In this document: one piece after another, positions 13,752 to 20,600 of the stretch | Numbering within the stretch: the stretch's first letter is position 1 | Layout of the letters: every line of letters begins with the position of its first letter | Source of the DNA: a virus | IMG/VR virus record: IMGVR_UViG_3300008450_000590 | Coordinates: 1 to 20,605 of that record | Length of the DNA: 20,605 nt | Direction: 5' to 3' (one strand) | Notes under the pieces: model-generated | What the model was told of the DNA's origin: nothing | What the model saw: the letters and a program-made list of their open reading frames with translations, nothing else | Database searches by the model: none | Made by a program: the position numbers and the translations under genes

Positions 13752-14684
13752 ATGGCCACAACTACTTCAATGACCACAACGTATGCCGGTGAATTTGCCG
13801 GACGTTATATCTCTGCTGCCCTTTTATCTGGCGATACTATCGCCAAAGGAGGCATCGAGGTAATCCCTAACATCAAGTACAAGCAAGTCCTCAAGAGGGT
13901 TGCTTTGAACGATATCGTTAAAGACCAGACCTGTGACTTCACAGATACTTCTACTTTGACTTTGAACGAGGCTATCCTTCAGCCAGAGTTCCTGCAGGTA
14001 AACCTTCAGCTTTGTAAGACTAATTTTGAGTCTGATTGGGAAGCTATCCAGATGGGTTACTCTGCATTTGATACTATGCCTACGAACTTCGTAGATTACT
14101 TCATCGGCTACAACGCTGCTAAAGTATCTGAGTGGATCGAGTCTAAGATCTGGACTGGAGCAACTGCAAGTGCTGGTGAGTTCAACGGATTCCAAGCTCT
14201 CCTCGCTGCTGATACCACCGTTATCGATGTAACTGCTATCACTGGCACTATCGATGCTTCTAACGTCATTACGGAGATGGGTCGTGTACTTGATGCATCA
14301 CCGAACGCAGTATATGGTAAGGATGACCTTTACCTATATGTTCCTACGAGCATTTTCAAAGCCTATGTCCGTGCCCTTGGTGGTTTCGGTGCCTCTGGCC
14401 TTGGTGCTAATGGTGTTGACAATAAGGGTACTACTTGGTTCGCTGGGCAAGACTTGTTCTTTGATGGCGTTCGTGTATTCCACGCTCCGGGTCTTGGCAC
14501 TAAGAAAATGGTATTGGCTCAGAAGTCAAACCTATACTTCGGTTGCGGGCTTTTGAACGATACCAACGAAGTGAAGGTTCTTGACATGCAAGACCTTGAT
14601 GGAAGCAAAAACGTACGTTTCGTAATGCGATTTACTGCAGGAGTGCAAGTAGGTTTCGGTGCAGACGTGGTTTACTACGCTTAA
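13752..14684 (+). CDS. Major capsid protein
   Basis: A 310-residue HK97-fold type capsid protein of the Bacteroidota phage kind. Recognisable parts are an N-terminal Thr-rich start, GGIEVIPNIKYKQVLKRV, QPEFLQVNLQLCKTNFESDW, FVDYFIGYNAAKVSEWIES, a central DLYLYVPTSIFKAYVRAL, and a C-terminal FVMRFTAGVQVGFGADVVYY strand pair. Position after protease and scaffold agrees. Codon use is shifted: Gly is mostly GGT, and GCT, ACT and TCT are common, as expected for a very highly expressed gene, while neighbouring tail genes use more GGA and GGG. A strong terminator follows 23 bases after the stop. No long N-terminal delta domain is present, consistent with a separate scaffold. Confidence 0.85.
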   Translation: MATTTSMTTTYAGEFAGRYISAALLSGDTIAKGGIEVIPNIKYKQVLKRVALNDIVKDQTCDFTDTSTLTLNEAILQPEFLQVNLQLCKTNFESDWEAIQMGYSAFDTMPTNFVDYFIGYNAAKVSEWIESKIWTGATASAGEFNGFQALLAADTTVIDVTAITGTIDASNVITEMGRVLDASPNAVYGKDDLYLYVPTSIFKAYVRALGGFGASGLGANGVDNKGTTWFAGQDLFFDGVRVFHAPGLGTKKMVLAQKSNLYFGCGLLNDTNEVKVLDMQDLDGSKNVRFVMRFTAGVQVGFGADVVYYA

Positions 14685-14707
14685 TCTAAGTTTAATAAAT
14701 AAACAAT

Positions 14708-14742
14708 AAGGGGGGCCGGGCATTGCCCTCGCCCCCTTTTTT
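14708..14742 (+). terminator. Strong rho-independent terminator after the capsid gene
   Basis: AAGGGGGGC (14708-14716) pairs with GCCCCCTTT (14731-14739, one G-T pair), and inside it GGGC (14718-14721) pairs with GCCC (14725-14728) around ATT. Six T (14737-14742) follow. The terminator separates the capsid gene from the tail tube gene, whose ATG is only 15 bases further, so some read-through must be allowed unless the second gene has its own promoter. Confidence 0.88.
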
Positions 14743-14756
14743 AATTCAATAAAAAA

Positions 14757-15311
14757 ATGCCTTGTAATTTTACCCTCGGTCGCATAGAGCCGTGCAAAGA
14801 CCAAGTTGGTGGTCTGAACAAAGTTTACTTCATCAACTCAATTAACATTGCCAATGTCGCTTATGATACCGCTAACACGGATGTCATTTCGCAACTTGCT
14901 ACTGCAGCAGTTTCTGCTTATGTATATGACCTCAAAGGCACTTCTAACTTTGAGCAAGCAATCACTTCAAGCCGTGATAACGGCACCACGTTCTTTGAGC
15001 AGGTGCTTAACATTGTTCTCAAAACGCAAAATGCGGAAACGCATAAGCAGATCAAGCTATTGGCTTGGGCACGGCCTATTATCGTGGTTGAGGATAACAA
15101 CGGCAATTCCTTCCTTATGGGATTGGAGCACGGAGCAGAGGTAACTGGTGGATCTATCGTAACGGGTGCTGCGTATGCTGACCTAACGGGATACAACGTA
15201 ACCTTCACAGGCCAAGAGCGTGTGCCTGCTAACTTCCTAAAGGGTGCGTTACCTAATGATCCCTTCGCAGGATTGTCTGGAACCAAGCCCACGATGGTAT
15301 TTGGAGCATAA
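14757..15311 (+). CDS. Probable major tail tube protein
   Basis: A 184-residue protein with start MPCNFTLGRIEPC, then GGLNKVYFINSINIANVAYD, YDLKGTSNFEQAITSSRDNG, TTFFEQVLNIVLKTQNAET, WARPIIVVEDNNGNSFLMGL, EHGAEVTGGSIVTG and YNVTFTGQERVPANFL. It is predicted to be mainly beta sheet, as tail tube proteins are, and belongs to a family that in Bacteroidota phages is abundant in virions. Like the capsid gene it uses highly expressed codons and is bounded by terminators on both sides, which suits a protein needed in many copies. The tail tube call rests on order, size and fold type, not on a match to a tube of known structure. A capsid decoration protein is the alternative. Two Cys lie at residues 3 and 13. 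Confidence 0.6.
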   Translation: MPCNFTLGRIEPCKDQVGGLNKVYFINSINIANVAYDTANTDVISQLATAAVSAYVYDLKGTSNFEQAITSSRDNGTTFFEQVLNIVLKTQNAETHKQIKLLAWARPIIVVEDNNGNSFLMGLEHGAEVTGGSIVTGAAYADLTGYNVTFTGQERVPANFLKGALPNDPFAGLSGTKPTMVFGA

Positions 15312-15330
15312 TTATCCAATGGATAAAGAT

Positions 15331-15357
15331 AAAGGGGAGGCTTCGGCCTCCTTTTTT
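15331..15357 (+). terminator. UUCG-capped rho-independent terminator after the tail tube gene
   Basis: GGAGGC (15336-15341) pairs with GCCTCC (15346-15351) around a TTCG loop closed by C-G, the exceptionally stable cUUCGg tetraloop, followed by six T (15352-15357). The A and G bases before the stem can extend pairing into the T run. The following 44 bases to the next gene show no clear promoter. Confidence 0.88.
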
Positions 15358-15401
15358 GTTGAGGCATATCCCACTTTGTAGCGAGTTGGGGTTATTTAGG
15401 T

Positions 15402-15899
15402 ATGATTTTCTTATCATATAACGCCCAGCAGGATATCACCTTGCCAATCCGTGACTGGAAGTACGGCAACGATGACCTGACGAACTACGGAGACTACTGG
15501 CGAATACAGGCTAAGTTCGTAAATAAAGACACGAGAGAGGTCATTACCTATACTCTGGTGAGCCCGTCTTTTGATGAAGACACAAGGGAGCTTACCTTTG
15601 AGTACAATAGCGCAACACTTGATCCGGAAGTACCATATATTCTACGCCTCGAAGACCAGAGGTATGCAGCAGGAGTCGCTAACCAATACGAGGATAGGGT
15701 GATTGCGGATTCAGGGACAATCGAAGCACTTGGGTGCGTTACGACAGAGCTTACGGCTTTAGGGGTGGATGATGCGAAGGTGCTGACCATTGACAAAATT
15801 TATATGCTGCCGAGTGGTGGCACAATCGATAACTATCAACCTGTGCTGCAGACTACTGAGCGCACTATGAACAATGACTTTGTGATCTATGGCGAATAA
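15402..15899 (+). CDS. Structural protein with one RVxxDGGT/Cys motif
   Basis: A 165-residue protein, mostly beta strands in residues 1-90 (LSYNAQQDITLPIRDWKYG, EVITYTLVSP, TRELTFEYNS, PYILRLEDQRY), then a copy of the recurrent motif at 99-121 (RVIADSGTIEALGCVTTELT, nt 15696-15764) followed by strands VLTIDKIYMLP. I do not know the family. The N-terminal part could be an Ig-like or BppU-like domain of the kind found at the start of receptor-binding or baseplate proteins. It overlaps the portal start by 11 bases. Because the same motif occurs in two other presumed tail proteins, I favour a tail or host-contact role over a head role despite the position beside the portal. Confidence 0.55.
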   Translation: MIFLSYNAQQDITLPIRDWKYGNDDLTNYGDYWRIQAKFVNKDTREVITYTLVSPSFDEDTRELTFEYNSATLDPEVPYILRLEDQRYAAGVANQYEDRVIADSGTIEALGCVTTELTALGVDDAKVLTIDKIYMLPSGGTIDNYQPVLQTTERTMNNDFVIYGE

Positions 15900-17910
15900 T
15901 ATCCGACTAATCAATCTGGCCTCCTATACCACGCCACAAATCAGCGAGAACCCTCGCTTGAGTTGGGTGGAGTATGGCGATGACAATCAGTTTTTCAACT
16001 ACCTTATCGATATGGCTAACGGCTCCCCTACGAATAACGCAGTTATTACGGGGATCGTGGATATTATCTACGGCAAGGGAATCGATGCTTCTAACTCTGA
16101 TGCTAACCCATCCGGGTATATCGAGCTGCGTAGGCTTATCCAGCCGGAACAACTGAAGAGGGTCGTTAATGACTTCTATATGCTTGGCAATGCAGCGTTC
16201 CAGATTATATATACGGCTGACAAGAGCAAGATAGCGGAGGTATATCATATCCCGGTTGAAACGCTGAGGGCAGAGAAGTGCAACGATGAGGGAGAGATCG
16301 AGGCATACTATATGGCGTATGACTGGAGTAAGGTTCGAAATAAGAACCAAGCGGAGCGCATCCCTGCTTTTGGATATGGAGCAGCATCCGACAAGGTAGA
16401 GATCCTTTACATTCGCCCGTATCGGAGTGGCTCATATTACTATTCACCGGTCGATTACCAAGGCGGGCTTCCATATGCAGAAATGGAGCAAGAAATTGCC
16501 AACTACCATATCAATAATATCAAGAACGGAATGGCTCCGTCTATGATTATCAACTTCAATAACGGCATCCCTCCACAGGAAGAGCAGGACAATATCGACT
16601 CTGCCATTAAGTCGAAGTGGAGCGGTAGCAATAACGCAGGCAAGTATATCCTCGCTTTCAATGATGATAGCCAAAAGGCTGCTACTATCGAGCCCGTTAC
16701 TTTATCGGATGCCCATTTGCAGTATGAGTTCCTTAGCAGCGAGAGTACGAGCAAGATTCTGGTATCCCACCGAATCACCTCACCTATGCTCTTCGGGGTA
16801 AAGGATAGCGGTAACGGATTGGGCAGTAATGCGGATGAAATTAAGAATGCTTTTAATTTGCTCGACAACACGGTGATCCGACCTAAGCAGGAGCAGATCG
16901 CTGCTGGTATCGATATGATTCTTGCGTATAACAAAGTAAGCCTTGACCTTTACTTTAGGTCATTGACTCCTGCGGAGTTTGCTGATGTCAAAGAGGTGGG
17001 CGATGAGGTAGTTATTGAAGGGGCTCCGGTTGCAGATGTAAGCGAGGCATCGGAGGATCTTATCAAAAAAGATGCATCCTACAACGGAGCGCAGATCGCA
17101 AGCTCTCTGGATATTATGAGAGCCGTCACGGAGGGAGTGCTTACGCAAGACCAAGCGATTACGTTCTTAGTCCAGATGCTACAATTTGACCCACAGGTAG
17201 CGCAGGCTCTTTTCGTGGGTAACTCTTCTGCCGTTATTACGCAGATGAAATCGCAAAAGGGGGGAAGGGATGGCCTCCCTTTTCTGATGGAGGAGCTTGC
17301 TGCTGAACTGGTAGCAAAGCTTCAAAATATCGGAGAGAGCGAAGAGGAACTGCTTAGCGACTATGATATGGTCGATTCTGAGATAGTCGATAGCGAGGAA
17401 GATGAATACGATGTCGAGGCATACCTAAACTCACGTACTGAACTTGTAGCGCAGGATCCCAGCGAGCAAGATTCGAATAGATATAAGGTACGTTACTTCT
17501 ATGCCGTTGGCGCTATTGCAAATAAAAACCGCAATCCGGGCCCAAGCAGAACCCTATGCCGTAGCCTTATCGCTGCTAAGAGAGTATATCGGATGGAGGA
17601 CATCAAGGAACTAAGCTCTAACGGGGGCGCAGAAGCGCAGGGAGCCTCTTACAGCGTTTGGTTGTACAAGGGTGGGGCTAACTGCTACCATCGCTGGGAA
17701 CGTAGGGTATATCGCAAGAAACTCACGAAGGATGGCGAGATCTATGGAGGGGGCACTTTGAATGGCACGACTATCATTAACGTAAACGAAGCGGTACGTC
17801 AAGGATTCAAGCTACCCAAGAACCCAAAGGAGGTCGCTATCGCACCTATCGATTCGGACTACCAAGGCTATACTCCTGCTTACGCTCAGAGTAAAGGGAT
17901 ACCCAAATAG
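15889..17910 (+). CDS. Portal protein with C-terminal extension
   Basis: Residues 1-~480 look like an HK97/PBSX-type portal: LSWVEYGDDNQFFNYLIDM near the start, NNAVITGIVDIIYGKGI, the wing segments VVNDFYMLGNAAFQIIY and AEVYHIPVETLRAEK, EIANYHINNIKNGMAPSMII and the crown-side SKILVSHRITSPMLFGVKD with RPKQEQIAAGIDMIL. The portal is the dodecameric ring at the head vertex through which DNA passes. Residues ~480-525 are a very acidic linker. From ~530 to 673 comes an additional domain with KVRYFYAVGA, SRTLCRSLIAAKRVYRMEDI, YSVWLYKGGANCYHRWERR and a Gly-rich end. I recall this domain from other Bacteroidota phage head proteins but do not know its function. Portal position, far to the right of terL, is unusual. 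Confidence 0.82.
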   Translation: MANNIRLINLASYTTPQISENPRLSWVEYGDDNQFFNYLIDMANGSPTNNAVITGIVDIIYGKGIDASNSDANPSGYIELRRLIQPEQLKRVVNDFYMLGNAAFQIIYTADKSKIAEVYHIPVETLRAEKCNDEGEIEAYYMAYDWSKVRNKNQAERIPAFGYGAASDKVEILYIRPYRSGSYYYSPVDYQGGLPYAEMEQEIANYHINNIKNGMAPSMIINFNNGIPPQEEQDNIDSAIKSKWSGSNNAGKYILAFNDDSQKAATIEPVTLSDAHLQYEFLSSESTSKILVSHRITSPMLFGVKDSGNGLGSNADEIKNAFNLLDNTVIRPKQEQIAAGIDMILAYNKVSLDLYFRSLTPAEFADVKEVGDEVVIEGAPVADVSEASEDLIKKDASYNGAQIASSLDIMRAVTEGVLTQDQAITFLVQMLQFDPQVAQALFVGNSSAVITQMKSQKGGRDGLPFLMEELAAELVAKLQNIGESEEELLSDYDMVDSEIVDSEEDEYDVEAYLNSRTELVAQDPSEQDSNRYKVRYFYAVGAIANKNRNPGPSRTLCRSLIAAKRVYRMEDIKELSSNGGAEAQGASYSVWLYKGGANCYHRWERRVYRKKLTKDGEIYGGGTLNGTTIINVNEAVRQGFKLPKNPKEVAIAPIDSDYQGYTPAYAQSKGIPK

Positions 17911-17942
17911 TCGCAATATCCGAGCAATCGGGTTTATTAAAT

Positions 17943-18443
17943 ATGGCATACGCTCTCTTTGTTTCACCCGATGATATCGTAAAGCGTACCGCTATATCCG
18001 GTAACGTAGATCGGGATCAGATGGTGCAGTATATCAAGACCTCGCAGGACATACATATCCAAGCGTTGCTCGGGACTGCGTTGTACGATAAACTAAAGAA
18101 CGATGTGCTGGCAAATACCCTCACGGGCAACTACCTAACCTTGATGAATGACTACGTGCAGGATGTACTGGTACATTACACGATGGTGGAGCTGCTTCCG
18201 TTTTTGACTTACAAAGTAAGCAACGGGGGAGTATTTAAGAAACAGAGCGAGAATAGCGAGAGCATCGACAAGAGCGAGTTGGAGTATTTGATCCAGAAGG
18301 AGCGAGATACGGCAGAGCATTACGGCAGGCGTTTGGTCAATTACTTGACTTTTTACGGCAACCTTACTCCGGAGTACTACGCTAACCAGAACGGGGAGAT
18401 GTATCCTACGGATGGGCAATCATTTCACGGATGGTATTTATGA
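17943..18443 (+). CDS. Head-tail connector (gp6-like adaptor)
   Basis: A 166-residue, mainly helical protein. It starts YALFVSPDDIVKRTAISGNVD, continues DQMVQYIKTSQDIHIQALLG, LYDKLKNDVLANTLTG, YLTLMNDYVQDVLVHYTMVE and LLPFLTYKVSNGGVF, and ends with a helix (ELEYLIQKERDTAEHYGRRL) and FYGNLTPEYY. The layout matches connector proteins that form a ring below the portal, and the position directly after the portal gene agrees. A 6-base-pair hairpin with a GCAA loop lies just before it at 17918-17933; its T run is too poor for a terminator. The stop overlaps the start of a 22-codon ORF (ATGA). Confidence 0.72.
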   Translation: MAYALFVSPDDIVKRTAISGNVDRDQMVQYIKTSQDIHIQALLGTALYDKLKNDVLANTLTGNYLTLMNDYVQDVLVHYTMVELLPFLTYKVSNGGVFKKQSENSESIDKSELEYLIQKERDTAEHYGRRLVNYLTFYGNLTPEYYANQNGEMYPTDGQSFHGWYL

Positions 18444-18508
18444 ATAGGTACGGAATCAAAAGGAGCAACATCCAGAAGCTCCGGGTATTTTTAAGCAAAA
18501 AAAAGTGA
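18440..18508 (+). CDS. 22-residue basic micro-protein, coupled on both sides
   Basis: ATG at 18440 overlaps the connector stop as ATGA, and the TGA at 18506-18508 overlaps the GTG start of the next gene as GTGA. The product, MNRYGIKRSNIQKLRVFLSK plus two Lys, has nine Lys/Arg out of 22 residues and would form one basic helix. The two tight junctions are what one expects of a real gene in this window. It could bind DNA or RNA, or it may serve mainly to carry ribosomes to the downstream gene. No family is recognised. Confidence 0.5.
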   Translation: MNRYGIKRSNIQKLRVFLSKKK

Positions 18509-18825
18509 GCAATTTTATATCGTGGGGAGTAGTGTACTGCTCTACTTGGTTTGGTCAAGTGGATGAGACTACTTTGTCTATCCAGAATCAGTCAGCCCCT
18601 CCGTGCTTCGCTCCTGCTAATGAGATCGTGGAGCAGTTTGAGACTCGGGTGCTGAATGATGGAGGCACGTTTGAGGGCTATGATTGCTTGACTGCTGCCT
18701 TGCAGGACTTGGGTGAGGACACCTACTATGATATTTTTGATACGTATATTCAGCGTATGACCGATGACGGAGCAACATTGGAGGGAGAGGACTGCTTAAT
18801 TGACCAACTATTTATTTTGAACTAA
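18505..18825 (+). CDS. Small protein with tandem RVxxDGGTxExxxCL motifs
   Basis: A 106-residue protein with GTG start in a GTGA junction. Residues 1-40 are hydrophobic and aromatic (FISWGVVYCSTWFGQVDETT). Residues 48-70 (RVLNDGGTFEGYDCLTAALQ) and 84-106 (RMTDDGATLEGEDCLIDQLF) are two copies, 36 residues apart, of the motif seen in two other proteins here. In related phages, as I remember them, this motif stands directly before the same start (ASLVMIPSGYK) that opens the downstream tail appendage, in one polypeptide. Here the two are separate genes joined by TAATG at 18823-18827, so this looks like the split N-terminal piece of a tail fibre, probably binding it to the virion. Confidence 0.6.
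   Translation: MSNFISWGVVYCSTWFGQVDETTLSIQNQSAPPCFAPANEIVEQFETRVLNDGGTFEGYDCLTAALQDLGEDTYYDIFDTYIQRMTDDGATLEGEDCLIDQLFILN
18646..18822 (+). repeat. Tandem pair of a Cys-containing protein motif
   Basis: Copy one covers 18646-18714 and copy two 18754-18822. They share R(V/M), D(G)(G/A)T, E(G), D-C-L and a spaced Leu pattern in the protein but little identity at the DNA level, so the duplication is old. Single copies lie at 7092-7160 and 15696-15764. Confidence 0.65.
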
Positions 18826-20600
18826 TGAGTACATTTGATTCCGCCAGCTTGGTAATGATTCCTTCGGGATACAAAGACCAAAAGGTTTACTCGGTTAAGC
18901 CGACCGATGGTACGGGCGACCTAACCTTCAGCCGTGCCTCAAGCGCCACCCGTGTGGCAAGTAACGGCCTAATTGAAAAGGTGCGGACTAACCTCTTGCT
19001 GCAAAGCAATACGTTTAATGCTGCGGCTTGGGTTAGCGCTGGCCCGGGCGCAACCGTGACCAGCGGACAATCAGACCCAGATAGTGGTAATTCGGCTTGG
19101 TTGCTTTCTAAATCGGGCACAACTGGTCGTATTGAGCAAACCATTACAACGGCTGCGAGCGAACAAACATTTAGCATTTCAGCTAAAAAGGGAACTGCTA
19201 ATTTTATAACTATAAATGTTTATGATGGAACGACAAATAATGTTGTATATTTTAATCTTAATACTGGAGTCGTTGGCTCACAAAGCAATGGGGTTGGGTC
19301 TATTGTTTCGCTTGGCTCTGGATGGTTTCGCTGCTCGGTAACGTCAACTAACTTATCTGCTTCGGGTGTTATTGAATTATATATCTCTGATACTGATGCT
19401 TCGGTAACTGGCGCAACGGGTAACATTTTTATTTACGAAAGTCAGTTTGAGAACGGAGTAGCAACAGACTACATCGCCACCACCAGCGCAGCGGTATCAG
19501 TTGGCCCCGTTAGCGGTTTACCCCGTTTGGATTATTTGGGGTCTACTTGCCCTCGCTTGTTGCTGGAGCCACAGCGGAGTAATTTAGTGACGTACTCGGA
19601 GCAGTTTGATAATGCGGCTTGGACTAAACTACAAGCGAGCATAACCGCCAATAGCATTGTATCGCCCGATGGTTTTACAAATGCTGACACCTTAACTGCT
19701 GACGGAACAAACAACGAACACCAACTTCGTTCAACTGGAGTAATCACACTCTCAGTTGGGAATACATACACTACCTCAATTTTTGTAAAGGCTGGCACAA
19801 ATAATTTTGTTCAGTTTGTTGGTTCGGGTTCCCTTTATGCAGCCACAACCTACGCAAACTTTAACGTTGCCACTGGCGTTGTTGGTGACGTAGGTGCCTC
19901 AACTACCGCTTCGATAGTTAACTATGGCAATGGCTGGTATCGCTGCTCAATGACCGCAGCGGCAGTTTCCACTACCAATAGCAATACTTTTCTATTCAAT
20001 ATCGTAACCTCAAACACGGCTATTCGTGGTGAGAGCAACACGCTATCTACAAACGTTTATGTTTACGGAGCCACTATTGAAGCGGGAGCCTACGCCACCT
20101 CGTACATCCCCACATTGGGAGCGAGCGTTACAAGGGTTGTTGACAAGGCGGAAAAGACTTCGGCTTCGGCTCTTATCGGACAAACCGAAGGTACTATCTT
20201 TTGGGAAATCCAAATTGACATTCAAAGTGCAAGCGGTAATGAGCAAATCTTTACCATTGACAACGGAAGCACTTACGACAATTCTATTTATTTAGCTAAA
20301 GGAGAAACGGGTTCGCTTGTTGCAGTTATTGTTGTTGGCGCAGTAGTTCAAGCAACATTTAGTGTGAGCAAAACTACTGGTACCTTCAAAATGGCAATAG
20401 GTTATGCAAATAACAATTCAGCGTTTTTTGTTGACGGAGTGCAAGTATCAACGACCGATACTTCGTGCAGTATTCCCGCTTCATTAAGTAGAATTACTTT
20501 AGGTAATACTCCGCTGGGGTCAACCTCTGGAAAGACCGCACAAGTGCTTTTATTCCCGACCCGTCTAACCAACGCCCAACTTGCCGAACTAACCGCATAA
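18825..20600 (+). CDS. Tail appendage / receptor-binding protein with duplicated modules and LamG-like end
   Basis: A 591-residue Ser/Thr/Asn/Gly-rich protein, probably the host-contact fibre. Residues 1-53 (ASLVMIPSGYK, GDLTFSRASSATRVASNGLI) form a start common in Bacteroidota phage fibres. Residues ~54-230 and ~251-435 are two related beta modules with matching landmarks: RTNLLLQSNTFNAAAW and RSNLVTYSEQFDNAAW, NTGVVGS and ATGVVGD, SGWFRCSVT and NGWYRCSMT, IFIYESQFENG and VYVYGATIEAG. Each resembles carbohydrate-binding jelly-roll modules. They are linked by PRLDYLGSTCPRLLLEPQ. Residues ~450-590 (EGTIFWEIQID, NSAFFVDGVQ, AQVLLFPTRLTNAQLAEL) look like a concanavalin/LamG fold. Codon use is more T-rich than the head genes, suggesting exchange with other phages. 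Binding to a host glycan is inferred. Confidence 0.78.
   Translation: MSTFDSASLVMIPSGYKDQKVYSVKPTDGTGDLTFSRASSATRVASNGLIEKVRTNLLLQSNTFNAAAWVSAGPGATVTSGQSDPDSGNSAWLLSKSGTTGRIEQTITTAASEQTFSISAKKGTANFITINVYDGTTNNVVYFNLNTGVVGSQSNGVGSIVSLGSGWFRCSVTSTNLSASGVIELYISDTDASVTGATGNIFIYESQFENGVATDYIATTSAAVSVGPVSGLPRLDYLGSTCPRLLLEPQRSNLVTYSEQFDNAAWTKLQASITANSIVSPDGFTNADTLTADGTNNEHQLRSTGVITLSVGNTYTTSIFVKAGTNNFVQFVGSGSLYAATTYANFNVATGVVGDVGASTTASIVNYGNGWYRCSMTAAAVSTTNSNTFLFNIVTSNTAIRGESNTLSTNVYVYGATIEAGAYATSYIPTLGASVTRVVDKAEKTSASALIGQTEGTIFWEIQIDIQSASGNEQIFTIDNGSTYDNSIYLAKGETGSLVAVIVVGAVVQATFSVSKTTGTFKMAIGYANNNSAFFVDGVQVSTTDTSCSIPASLSRITLGNTPLGSTSGKTAQVLLFPTRLTNAQLAELTA
18984..20129 (+). repeat. Two homologous modules inside the tail appendage gene
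   Basis: Module A (18984-19514) and module B (19575-20129) encode the same succession of landmarks listed under the gene. They are clearly related in protein but diverged in DNA, so they are an old internal duplication or two family members acquired separately. Confidence 0.65.

Noticed and set aside
14254-15144. Alternative + strand ORFs inside the capsid and tail tube genes (14254-14556, 14848-15144)
   Set aside because: They lie wholly within well supported genes, and their products look like random out-of-frame translations.
15355-15378. Promoter candidate between the tail tube terminator and the next gene (TTTG at 15355 and 15375)
   Set aside because: The two TTTG elements do not have the needed spacing and no TAnnTTTG box follows at 19 bases.
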